Shown here piece after piece: positions 56,443 through 64,000 of a stretch of 64,000 bases of DNA. Positions within the stretch are counted from its first letter, which is position 1. Each line of letters starts with the position of its first letter. Under the pieces are notes generated by a model that ran no database searches, was not told the DNA's origin, and saw nothing but the letters and a program-made list of their open reading frames with translations. Made by a program: the position numbers and the translations under genes. The stretch comes from Alkalicoccobacillus plakortidis. GTDB taxonomy: Bacteria; Bacillota; Bacilli; Bacillales; Bacillaceae_D. The stretch lies in NCBI RefSeq assembly GCF_023703085.1, contig NZ_JAMQJY010000007.1, positions 1 through 64,000 of the forward strand. The letters are read 5' to 3'.

Positions 56443-57699
56443 ATGAGAAAAGTTCACCTAATGACCGGTTTAAGTAGCGTAGCCTTACTGATGGCCACAA
56501 CGGCGTGTAGTAACGGTGATTCAAATGACACTGGTGAAGAGCAACAAGATGTGAGTGGGTTGAACGAATCTGAACCGTCAATAGACCTAGAAGACACTTC
56601 TAACAACGATGATGAAGAAGTACAGGAAGATCAGACTGATTCAGGTGGCGACGAGGACATTGATGATGCTGAAGAGGTACAGGAAGAGGAAGTTCAGGCT
56701 GATTCAGATACCAACGAAGACGATGGCAATGAATCAGAGGATATGGCTGATCTTCGAGCGTACTATGAATCATTAGCAGTAACAAGTGAGAGTAGGGAAG
56801 TACATTCAAATGCTCTTGAAAACTTAGAATTACCTGGAATTCATGAAAACACAATAATCTATAATGGAACAGTTAGTCCAGATCAGACTGTGTCTTTTGT
56901 GTTTCCAGATGATGATAGTGAGCAAGACTTTGATTACTCAGATCCATTAGATGCTGAGGTGTCAGACGAGGGACATTTTTCTGTGTCATTCGGCGGATAT
57001 GACTTAGATGAAATGAGTGAAATTCGGTTTATCGTTACAGGTAGTCTGCCTCAAGAACAAGCATTTGATTTACCTATCCATTCCGCAGAAGAAGGCATGG
57101 AATATATACAAAGTGATGCAAACACAGAAGAGATTGAAGAGAGTATCCGCCCGAACGTTCAACTAGATGATATCTACGAGAATATGCGTTTTTACCGTGT
57201 GCTAAATGTGCTTGATGATGTGGAAGCTGTGCATTTTGAACATACAAACCTAGGATTTAGTCATGACATGATTGCTCCCTCCGCGGATGAAGAGCTTAAA
57301 AGTTTGATTACTACTACATTTGATGAAGCAGATCTTGAAGCTGAAGATATCCTTACTTTTTATATCGTGGCAGGTGGAGTGACAACAGTCATAGAAAAAG
57401 AAGTACAATCTTGGTCTGACGAAGAGTGGGCGCGAATTGATGAAATAAAAGAAGAAACGGAACTGGAGGAAATTAGTAAGGACACACTAGTATTTGCCGG
57501 AAAAACAGTTCCTAATGCCGAAGTTTCGATCATTAATTTAAATCCGAGAAATTTTAATATCCGACTCGATGCTGACGAAAATGGGCAATTTGAAGCTAAT
57601 TCGCAAGACAACGTAGAGAATATTACCAGTGATACGATCCTCTATCAAATTGTCGATGAAGAAGGACATTTAGCTACTTTTGAGAAACCACTTAACTAG
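56443..57699 (+). CDS. acidic-linker lipoprotein with Ig-like repeats
   Basis: A 418-residue lipoprotein: leader and lipobox MATTAC nearly identical to that at 54741, an acidic linker (about 25-100), then a long globular part with two stretches resembling bacterial Ig-like modules (NTIIYNGTVSPDQTVSFVF near 128; DTLVFAGKTVPNAEVSIINL near 345). Cells appear to re-use one leader for different cargo domains. Function unknown. Confidence 0.7.
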   Translation: MRKVHLMTGLSSVALLMATTACSNGDSNDTGEEQQDVSGLNESEPSIDLEDTSNNDDEEVQEDQTDSGGDEDIDDAEEVQEEEVQADSDTNEDDGNESEDMADLRAYYESLAVTSESREVHSNALENLELPGIHENTIIYNGTVSPDQTVSFVFPDDDSEQDFDYSDPLDAEVSDEGHFSVSFGGYDLDEMSEIRFIVTGSLPQEQAFDLPIHSAEEGMEYIQSDANTEEIEESIRPNVQLDDIYENMRFYRVLNVLDDVEAVHFEHTNLGFSHDMIAPSADEELKSLITTTFDEADLEAEDILTFYIVAGGVTTVIEKEVQSWSDEEWARIDEIKEETELEEISKDTLVFAGKTVPNAEVSIINLNPRNFNIRLDADENGQFEANSQDNVENITSDTILYQIVDEEGHLATFEKPLN

Positions 57700-57750
57700 C
57701 TATCTGTTGTTACCTTTCATCATAACAATCATATAAAGGAGTGATTTGTT

Positions 57751-57903
57751 TTGAGTAAATCTATCCTTAACACCATGAGTTTATTATGGGGGATTCCCCA
57801 TCACTGTAAAACTAATCACGAACTCGCATCTCTGTTTCTTCGAGAACTATACAGAGAGTTATATCACAAGTATTTCAAACATATACATAAACTCTACACA
57901 TGA
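57751..57903 (+). CDS. small basic protein, unrecognised
   Basis: A 50-residue protein (starts MSKSILNTMSLLWGIPHHCK, basic, several His). AAAGGAGTGA precedes the TTG start by about 7 bases. I do not recognise it; the RBS is the main support. Confidence 0.5.
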   Translation: MSKSILNTMSLLWGIPHHCKTNHELASLFLRELYRELYHKYFKHIHKLYT

Positions 57904-58006
57904 ATTCATTTATATAGTTTACTTTCAAGGAAAGACTTATTGATTTTCCTTATACTAGCAAAGTTAGAGATAGTTGTGTAGAGATCATGTAGAGGAGTTA
58001 AAAACA

Positions 58007-58153
58007 ATGCTTTGGACAGTGTTAGTTGTCGTCATTGTTTTATGGTTACTAGGATTTATTGGAGAAGTTGGAGGGAACTTAGTACACCTTTTATTAGTTG
58101 TCGCATTAGTTGTACTTATTTTCCAACTTGTGACAGGTCGACGGAAATTATAG
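58007..58153 (+). CDS. Lmo0937-type small membrane protein
   Basis: A 48-residue protein with two hydrophobic segments and a GFIGEVGGNLVHLLLV centre, matching the Lmo0937-family stress membrane proteins. AGAGGAG precedes the ATG. Function unknown. Confidence 0.8.
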   Translation: MLWTVLVVVIVLWLLGFIGEVGGNLVHLLLVVALVVLIFQLVTGRRKL

Positions 58154-58294
58154 TTACCTAATTTTTTTACTTGATGGGATCATCTGCTTATGTGGATGAT
58201 CCTTATTGTTGGTTTCTTTTAATATTTCTTTTAAGTACAATTTTCATGTAAGGTATGTAATTTGAGGATGAAGAATGAAATTCGAAAATAACAC

Positions 58295-58423
58295 TCAGGT
58301 GTTGGCCCCAATAAAACCAGCAGTGATATTTCCAATAATTCCAAAAGGTACACCTTTTCCAGTAATAGCACCGGCAGCCCAACCAATTAGTCCTCCAATA
58401 ATTAAACTCCAAATTATACTCAT
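58295..58423 (-). pseudogene. truncated GlsB/YeaQ/YmgE-type membrane protein
   Basis: A 42-residue frame (MSIIWSLIIGGLIGWAAGAI, then TGKGVPFGIIGNITAGFIG) that matches the first half of GlsB/YeaQ proteins and stops at GANT instead of continuing with the second pair of helices. CAAAGGAG precedes the ATG. No other frame restores the missing half, so it is probably truncated. Confidence 0.65.
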
Positions 58424-58591
58424 CTGCAACTTCTCCTTTGATGTTAACTACAATCTTGCTTATTCACGATATATCCGAGTTCAAACTCATTGAAATGCTT
58501 ATTTAAAGGTATATCAACTTAAATAATCTTATTTTATGTTAATATTGTTATATGGATTACTTTAACAAGTTTTATATAGAGGAGGATCAGA

Positions 58592-59023
58592 ATGCAGATA
58601 ACTACAGCAAATCCAACTCATATAGCTGATATTATAACTTTCTTCAACGAACATTTAGACAGCAATAACAGCGCCATTTATTCTGAAGAATTTCTATGTC
58701 CACTTGGTATTAGAGCAGCGGTAAAAAGAAAGCAAATGATCGTAGCAGTAGTAGACGGTCAAGTGGTGGGAGCATTCCGATACTACCGGAAGAAAACTCA
58801 AAATAAAATCTCTCTCTATCAATTTGCATTGCGTGAAGATTATCGAGGCAAGAGCTTATTAAAGAAAATGTTTCAAGTAATCAATGACGTACCTATTGTT
58901 GCATTATGTCCATTTTATTCTGAATTTAATGACTATTTTATAAAAACTGGTTGGAAAAAACAGCAGCATAGTGATGAGTTTAATGTTTGGGCTTTTAACG
59001 AGCGGGATTCACATGCCATTTAA
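58592..59023 (+). CDS. GNAT acetyltransferase
   Basis: A 143-residue GNAT with MIVAVVDGQVVGAFRYY and LREDYRGKSLLKKMF as the acetyl-CoA site. It overlaps the next GNAT gene by 11 bases. Substrate unknown. RBS GAGGAGG. Confidence 0.75.
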   Translation: MQITTANPTHIADIITFFNEHLDSNNSAIYSEEFLCPLGIRAAVKRKQMIVAVVDGQVVGAFRYYRKKTQNKISLYQFALREDYRGKSLLKKMFQVINDVPIVALCPFYSEFNDYFIKTGWKKQQHSDEFNVWAFNERDSHAI

Positions 59024-59411
59024 AGTAGAAATAAATGTACAGTTAACTCCCGAAGAAGTGCCAGAGTTAAGAGCACATGTTGGCTGGAGTAGAAGAGATA
59101 ATGATTATCCAACTTTATTTGAGCGCTGTAACTTTTGGGTTGGTGTGAAAAATGAGAATAATAAGCTCATCGCTTTTGGCTACATTTGTGGCATGGGTTT
59201 GGAACATGGATATATGGAAGATATCATTGTGCACCCTGATTACCAAGGCAGCGGTATTGGATTAAAGTTGGTTAATGTATTGTTAGAAGAAGCTGAGAGA
59301 TTTGGCTTAGAAATCATAACGGTCTCATTTGAAGAGCGTAATGTGAACTTTTACGAGAAAGCTGGATTCGCACCTGGGGCAGGCGGAGTTTGGCAATCAA
59401 GAAATTATTGA
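59013..59411 (+). CDS. GNAT acetyltransferase
   Basis: A 132-residue GNAT: MEDIIVHPDYQGSGIGLKLVNVLL and NFYEKAGFAPGAGGVW. The ATG at 59013 lies within the end of the previous gene, so translation is likely coupled; the RBS is weak. Substrate unknown. Confidence 0.75.
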   Translation: MPFKVEINVQLTPEEVPELRAHVGWSRRDNDYPTLFERCNFWVGVKNENNKLIAFGYICGMGLEHGYMEDIIVHPDYQGSGIGLKLVNVLLEEAERFGLEIITVSFEERNVNFYEKAGFAPGAGGVWQSRNY

Positions 59412-59423
59412 AATAACGAATCA

Positions 59424-59449
59424 AGATCCTGCAAATGCAGGATTTTTTA
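59424..59449 (+). terminator. terminator
   Basis: ATCCTGCAAATGCAGGAT followed by TTTTTT. Confidence 0.85.
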
Positions 59450-59571
59450 TTTTTATATTGAAGGGTTTAAAGACTTAGTATGTAAATTAGAAAATCAATT
59501 CTTATCCGAAGCAATGCTTTTTAGAGGTAACAGTTTATTTATGTCGGAAAAAAGAAGTAGGGGGGATTAAA

Positions 59572-60069
59572 ATGTTTGTTAATGTGAGAGCTATAATTAC
59601 CAGACAAACACCTGATGGTAGAGAGATCCTTATTCAAAAACGAAACAAGCCTTTCGAGGGGAGTAGCCCTTATGAGCTTCCAGGAGGTCAAGTGGAAGAG
59701 TATGAATCTCTTTATGATGCACTAGTAAGAGAAGTCAAAGAAGAAACTGGATTGGAAGTAAAGCATATAAAAAACCAGGAAGCTAGAATAACCACCCAAG
59801 ACGAGACATCAAACGTTGAGGCGATAACTCCTTTTTGCATGTATCAAACTCTTCGTGGTCCAGTGGATTCGTTAGGTGCCTATTTTTTATGCGAAGCCGA
59901 GGGAGAATTACTAAGTGATGGTGATGCTACTCAACAAGTACAATGGATTAAAGTTGAAGAGTTAAAAAACCTTTTAGAAAAACAGTGTATTCAATTTAGT
60001 TGGATTGATAAATCAGGTGTACTATATTATCTACGATCTTTAGAGTATGGAACGAGTAATGGGGTATAA
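59572..60069 (+). CDS. NUDIX hydrolase
   Basis: A 165-residue NUDIX protein with the box GGQVEEYESLYDALVREVKEETG (residues about 43-65). It hydrolyses a nucleoside diphosphate linked to some other group. Substrate unknown. RBS AGGGGGG. Confidence 0.85.
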   Translation: MFVNVRAIITRQTPDGREILIQKRNKPFEGSSPYELPGGQVEEYESLYDALVREVKEETGLEVKHIKNQEARITTQDETSNVEAITPFCMYQTLRGPVDSLGAYFLCEAEGELLSDGDATQQVQWIKVEELKNLLEKQCIQFSWIDKSGVLYYLRSLEYGTSNGV

Positions 60070-60150
60070 GGAGTTCTTATTTTATAAGCTATTAAACTGG
60101 AATAGACCCATAATCCTGTGCATGAAGAATTAGTAGAAAGGATAACCCAC

Positions 60151-60987
60151 ATGAATCAACCACAAAAATGGCCAGAAGTTGATATTGAAATTAAACAATA
60201 TATAGATAACTTAATTGAGCTGCTGAGACTAAATCTAAAGCATAATCTCATAGGTGTCTACTTACATGGTTCCTTGGCGACAGGTAGCTATTACGTTCCA
60301 AAAAGTGATATGGACATACTTGTTGTAGTATCTGATGCGCTTTTACCTGGAAAAGCAAGAGGGCTTAATCTTGCTATTGCTCATTATTCTGATACACGAC
60401 CCACTATAGGAAATATTGAGCTTTCTATTATCACAGTATATGTAGCAAAAAACATACCAAACCCCATACCTTTTGAATTGCATTATAGTTCGTTTTGGCA
60501 TGATCGAATCTTAAAAGATGATGTTCAATATAAAGGAAATCAGTTCGATACAGATTTAATTGTACATTTATTATTTGTTAAACAGAAGGGTTTCTGTTTG
60601 TATGGTCAACCTATTGATAAAGTATTTGGCAATGTTGATTGGAATGATTTTATGGCTTCTGTAATAGATGAATTTAATTGGACATTAGAAGATCAGAATA
60701 TTCTTGATTCACCTTACTACAGTATTTTAAACATATGTCGTACATTGAGATTACGCAGTGAAGGTGTGCATAGAATTTATAGCAAGGATGAAGGTGGGGA
60801 ATGGGGGCTTAGGTGTCTTCCAAAAAGATTTAATCCTTTAATTCAGCGTGCTCTTAATGTGTATCAATCAGACAATACTATTAAAGAAGTAGATATAAAA
60901 TCAGGCGGAGTTAAGTGGGGTAGAGACGAATTATTAGCATTTAGAGACTTTGCAAAACAAAATCAAGGTTTTCATCGTAGCAACTAA
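60151..60987 (+). CDS. aminoglycoside nucleotidyltransferase, AadA/ANT(9)-like
   Basis: A 278-residue protein with GVYLHGSLATGSYYVPKSDMD (nucleotidyltransferase core, near 40-60), a central domain, and a C-terminal GGEWGLRCLP region typical of spectinomycin/streptomycin adenylyltransferases. It would transfer AMP to an aminoglycoside. Resistance is inferred, not shown. The ATG at 60151 has AAAGGATAACC upstream. Confidence 0.78.
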   Translation: MNQPQKWPEVDIEIKQYIDNLIELLRLNLKHNLIGVYLHGSLATGSYYVPKSDMDILVVVSDALLPGKARGLNLAIAHYSDTRPTIGNIELSIITVYVAKNIPNPIPFELHYSSFWHDRILKDDVQYKGNQFDTDLIVHLLFVKQKGFCLYGQPIDKVFGNVDWNDFMASVIDEFNWTLEDQNILDSPYYSILNICRTLRLRSEGVHRIYSKDEGGEWGLRCLPKRFNPLIQRALNVYQSDNTIKEVDIKSGGVKWGRDELLAFRDFAKQNQGFHRSN

Positions 60988-61004
60988 ATGAATGAGAGGT
61001 AACT

Positions 61005-61409
61005 ATGATGATCATTATTGATTCAGAAGAACTAGACCCGATGGTGTTTAAGCTTTTATCATATGCAACATCTACTTCTAAAGTTAGAGATGAGTATGAC
61101 CTATATGTACATAACCCTCAACGGATTCTGTATGGATATGAAACGAATGGTTTCCTTGTTAGATGCATCGGAATAGAAATCATCGATCCAGATGAATGCG
61201 AGATTAAGCATATCGCTGTGGCTGAAGAGCAGCGGGCAAGAGGAATTGGTAAGAAGATGATTAATTACATTAATAGAGAATATAAGTCGATCATTGCTGA
61301 AACAGACGAGGACGCAGTCGTTTTTTATGAAGAATATGGGTTTACAGTATTAAGTCCTGGCGCGGTATATCCTGGAGTTGAAAGATTTAATTGTAAGTTT
61401 AAAAGGTGA
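61005..61409 (+). CDS. GNAT acetyltransferase
   Basis: A 134-residue GNAT with IKHIAVAEEQRARGIGKKMINYI and VVFYEEYGFTVL. It follows the nucleotidyltransferase by 17 bases. Substrate unknown. RBS GAGAGGTAA. Confidence 0.8.
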   Translation: MMIIIDSEELDPMVFKLLSYATSTSKVRDEYDLYVHNPQRILYGYETNGFLVRCIGIEIIDPDECEIKHIAVAEEQRARGIGKKMINYINREYKSIIAETDEDAVVFYEEYGFTVLSPGAVYPGVERFNCKFKR

Positions 61410-61531
61410 TTTTTCATTTGGGATGTTTATAGAAATTTCAGCATGCAAGGATAGATTATTGCGGGAAGAAGAATAGAGTTTAAGGAACAAGATCTACTAG
61501 TCTATCTATTTTCAAAACAAAGGAGAAGCTT

Positions 61532-62362
61532 ATGATATCAGAGTTGATAAACTCAGAATTTAGTAAGTGTAAAGAGTTGCTGCGCAAATAAGGTCAACTA
61601 GAAGCAAGAGCTGTCATAGAAGGCGTGAACCCTGGACGAGTATTTGTTGATAATCCTGAAAGGCCGGCAACTGGTGTGGTTTGGCTGCATAATAATGATG
61701 GGTTTATCTTTTTTGGAGATGAAACGAATGAGTGTTTTAATAAAGAATTAAACGATTTTATTGAATCAGTCATTAAGCCAGAGGCAAAAAAAGTTGGTTT
61801 AGACTGGTTTGAAGCCATAGGTAATCATCAAGGCTGGAATAAAACATTCGAGAACGTGTTTAGTAACCATTCACTTGGAAGTTGGAATCAGAGAGTATAC
61901 ATGTTACATAAAGAAGAGTTCACATATAAAAACATTGCACCAATTGAAGAAGGCTATTTGATTGTGAAGATAGACAGTGATCTTCTTAGAAACAAGACTC
62001 GCGTCATTTCGAATCTATCTTTTTTAGAAACAGAAATAATGGAGTTTTGGTCTTCGTCGGAAAGGTTTTTTGATAATGGGATTGGTTATTGTGTGATACA
62101 GAATAATAAAATCGTTAGCATGTGTTATTCAGGCTTTGTAGCTGGCAATGTGCACTGTTTGGGCATTGAAACATTAAAGGAGCATCAGGGAAAAAGGTTA
62201 GGTCAAAACGTTGCTACCGCCTTAATACATGATTGTCTACAATCGGGGATCATTCCTTATTGGGACTGTATGGAAACGAACAAAGCATCTAGTGCGATTG
62301 CTGAAAAACTAGGATTTAAGAATGTATTTAATTATACGGGGTATGATTTTTCTTTGAAGTAA
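61532..62362 (+). pseudogene. GNAT acetyltransferase interrupted by an in-frame stop
   Basis: A strong RBS (AAAGGAG) precedes an ATG at 61532 whose frame reads MISELINSEFSKCKELLRK and then TAA (61589-61591), and continues in the same frame as GQLEARAVIEGVNPGRVFVDN to 62362. The frame ends with a GNAT-like ETLKEHQGKRLGQNVATALI and EKLGFKNVFNYTGYDF. The stop may come from CAA to TAA. If real, translation could restart at the GTG at 61625, giving 245 residues. Confidence 0.7.
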
Positions 62363-62443
62363 TTTGTACATGCTATTTCACTTTATAATAACCTCTGCAA
62401 AAAACGGAGTTCGATTTGATGGAAAAAGGTGGTGGTACTCACA

Positions 62444-62608
62444 TTGGATAATCAATATGTTATGGGATGGGGAACACTTGCATTAATAAATGCAGGGTTA
62501 GCACAAGGTAAAAACAGAACAGGACTTAATTGGTTTTTGCTTTCTTTAGTTTTGGGACCTGTGGCTACATTCATTTTATTATTTGTGGAGAAGAGAAGTA
62601 GTAACTAA
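62444..62608 (+). CDS. small membrane protein, unrecognised
   Basis: A 54-residue protein with a TTG start after AAAAGGTGGTGG; two hydrophobic stretches (about 6-18 and 30-47), basic end. Function unknown. Confidence 0.55.
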   Translation: MDNQYVMGWGTLALINAGLAQGKNRTGLNWFLLSLVLGPVATFILLFVEKRSSN

Positions 62609-62728
62609 TAAAATAATCCAAATAGACTTTACGTAGCAATCAATCTACTATATAGTAAAACCAAGATGAAAATATAACCTAAAAAATTCCAACAATTCAA
62701 AGGTAAATTAACAATTTCATATTTTTAA

Positions 62729-62815
62729 TGCACTAGGGGTGTTATTTAACTGAGATGAGTACAAACTCAAACCCTTTGAACCTGAACTAGTTAGAACTAG
62801 CGTAGGAAAGTGTGA
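62729..62815 (+). promoter_or_regulatory. TPP riboswitch (THI-box)
   Basis: Core motifs in order: TAGGGGTG, CTGAGATGAG, ACCCTTTGAACCTGA, then CTAGTTAGAACTAGCGTAGG. TPP riboswitches shut genes off when thiamine diphosphate is abundant. Confidence 0.95.
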
Positions 62816-62862
62816 GCACGAATACATATTTGAAGTGGATTCATTTACTATGTATTTACTTG

Positions 62863-62903
62863 TTTGCGCAACATTCCTACGGGAGTGTTGCGCATTTTTA
62901 TTT
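62863..62903 (+). terminator. TPP riboswitch terminator
   Basis: TGCGCAACA...TGTTGCGCA stem followed by TTTTTATTTT, between aptamer and SDR gene. Confidence 0.88.
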
Positions 62904-62930
62904 TCCAAAAAAATGATAGGAGTGGTTATG

Positions 62931-63683
62931 ATGACTAGAACGGTATTAGTTACAGGTGGTAGTAGAGGATTAGGTTCAACGATTGTAAAAACATTGGCTC
63001 ACCAAGGATTTAATGTAGTCATTAATTATAATAAAAGTAAAGATGCCGCAGAAAAGCTTGTGTCTGAGATTGGTGAAGAGAACGCGATTGCTATTCAAGC
63101 GGATGTAACAAAATGCAATGAAGTAGATCAATTGATAAAAGAAGCTACAGCATATTTTGGTCAAATAGATGTGGTCGTTAACAATGCATTAGTAGACTTT
63201 AAATTTGATCCAAGCAAACAGAAGTCATTTACAGAACTGACGTGGGACGATTATCAAAAGCAAGTGGATGGTATCTTGAATGCTGCCTTTAATATCGTTC
63301 AAAGTGTCGTACCTCAATTTATTGAAAGACAAAATGGAATGATTATAAGCATAGGTACCAATCTATTTCAGAATCCTGTTGTACCCTACCATGAATATAC
63401 AACAGCTAAAGCTGGGCTAATCGGTTTTATGCGTAATGTCGCTTCTGAACTAGGTGTACATGGAATAAAAGCCAATGTCGTTTCAGGTGGATTATTAAAA
63501 ACCACTGATGCCAGTGCTGTTACGACACCAGAGGTTTTTGATTTAATTGCTCAGTCAACGCCATTAAAGAAAGTCACTGAACCTCAAGATGTAGCCAATA
63601 TGGTCGCTTATTTATCATCGGAACATGCAACGGGTATTACGGGTCAGAATTTCACGGTAGATGGCGGATTAACTATGAATTAA
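62931..63683 (+). CDS. SDR-family oxidoreductase under TPP control
   Basis: About 250 residues: TGGSRGLGSTIVK (NAD(P) site), NNALVDFKFDP, the catalytic Tyr-Lys in YHEYTTAKAGLIG, and a C-terminal GQNFTVDGGLTMN that resembles FabG-type reductases. It sits directly behind the TPP riboswitch and 15 bases before a monooxygenase gene, so it is probably part of a thiamine-related route rather than fatty-acid synthesis. Start could be 62928 or 62931. Confidence 0.82.
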   Translation: MTRTVLVTGGSRGLGSTIVKTLAHQGFNVVINYNKSKDAAEKLVSEIGEENAIAIQADVTKCNEVDQLIKEATAYFGQIDVVVNNALVDFKFDPSKQKSFTELTWDDYQKQVDGILNAAFNIVQSVVPQFIERQNGMIISIGTNLFQNPVVPYHEYTTAKAGLIGFMRNVASELGVHGIKANVVSGGLLKTTDASAVTTPEVFDLIAQSTPLKKVTEPQDVANMVAYLSSEHATGITGQNFTVDGGLTMN

Positions 63684-63698
63684 TTGAGGTGTAATCAC

Positions 63699-64000
63699 AT
63701 GACAAAAACCAAAGAAAAACAATTGCACATAGGGGTTTTACTATATGGTTGTGGCCATCATCAAGCATCCTGGTTAATGCCCAATTCAAGCGTTGAACGG
63801 ATAGGGGACATCTCTTATTATCAATCTTTAGCTCAATTATCGGAGAAGGGTTACTTTGATGCGGTGTTCTTCGCAGATAATCATTCATTTCAAGGGAACG
63901 ATTCTAGCGAAATGCCAGCATTTTGGTTTGATCCGATTGTGAATCTAACCGCTATTTCTCAAGTCACAAGTCACATAGGATTAGTATCAACCATCTCAAG
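63699..64000 (+). CDS. LLM-class monooxygenase, NtaA/SnaA-like (partial)
   Basis: Begins MTKTKEKQLHIGVLLYGCGHH and continues with YQSLAQLSEKGYFDAVFFADNH; the window ends about 100 residues in. The FFADNH segment is typical of NtaA/SnaA/DszA monooxygenases, which use FMNH2. It is downstream of the TPP riboswitch and the SDR. RBS TGAGGTG. Confidence 0.8.
   Translation, partial: MTKTKEKQLHIGVLLYGCGHHQASWLMPNSSVERIGDISYYQSLAQLSEKGYFDAVFFADNHSFQGNDSSEMPAFWFDPIVNLTAISQVTSHIGLVSTIS

Overview
The window looks like a chromosome segment from a spore-forming, low-GC, Gram-positive Bacillaceae. The cdaA-cdaR-glmM and sigW-rsiW blocks, the glmS ribozyme, a Spo0E-like gene, a YjcZ-type small protein and the tRNA genes all point there. 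Secreted proteins carry very acidic linkers (CopC, three lipoproteins), which would suit a halotolerant or alkaliphilic member of the group; that habitat is inference.

Layout. 1-3.1 kb: an SdpI-like membrane gene, then a SAM riboswitch ahead of a flavin monooxygenase and an ATP-grasp ligase. 3.2-11.6 kb: an inositol catabolic operon iolBCADEG with promoter, cre site and palindromic operator, closed by a LacI-type regulator. 11.6-14 kb: convergent CopD and CopC copper genes. 14.4-15.9 kb: a purine-class riboswitch ahead of an amidohydrolase of the guanine deaminase group, followed by an array of about 24 degenerate 20-21 bp repeats. 16.5-18.2 kb: DUF421, YjcZ and small genes. 18.3-19.2 kb: tRNA Glu-Val-Tyr-Gln-Lys with a 3 x 121 bp repeat inside the cluster. 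19.3-24.6 kb: spo0E-like, sigW-rsiW, cdaA-cdaR-glmM. 24.6-26.5 kb: small lipoproteins and a DinB-like gene. 26.9-32.3 kb: a vancomycin-resistance-like cluster (serine DD-carboxypeptidase, VanS-like kinase, VanC/VanG-like ligase, VanT/Alr-like racemase, VanR-like regulator). 32.4-34.7 kb: an AdhR-type MerR regulator, alcohol dehydrogenase and acetyltransferase sharing one operator motif. 34.8-37 kb: glmS ribozyme and glmS. 37-46 kb: accessory genes, a membrane serine hydrolase, and a 1.9-kb IS1182-like element with a 9-bp target duplication. 46.1-49.5 kb: a YcbLMNO-like two-component/ABC transporter operon. 49.7-62.4 kb: lipoproteins, oxidoreductases, an iron-regulated flavin reductase and a run of GNAT, NUDIX and nucleotidyltransferase genes. 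62.4-64 kb: a TPP riboswitch ahead of an SDR and an LLM monooxygenase that runs off the window.

How the genes fit together. Several blocks are cell-envelope stress modules: SigW/RsiW, c-di-AMP synthesis with GlmM and GlmS (UDP-GlcNAc supply), the Van-like cluster, and the Ycb-like system, whose promoter shares a 16-bp sequence with the serine hydrolase gene. Four riboswitch or ribozyme elements (SAM, purine, GlcN6P, TPP) control metabolic genes.

The most important caution for a reader: many genes here are broken by single-base frameshifts, and twelve of these events are one change, GCTGG written as GCTTGG (eleven times, counting both strands) or the reverse (once). They hit glmS, iolA, iolC, iolE and others, and removing the extra base restores exact family lengths. 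I read them as motif-specific sequencing or consensus errors rather than real pseudogenes.
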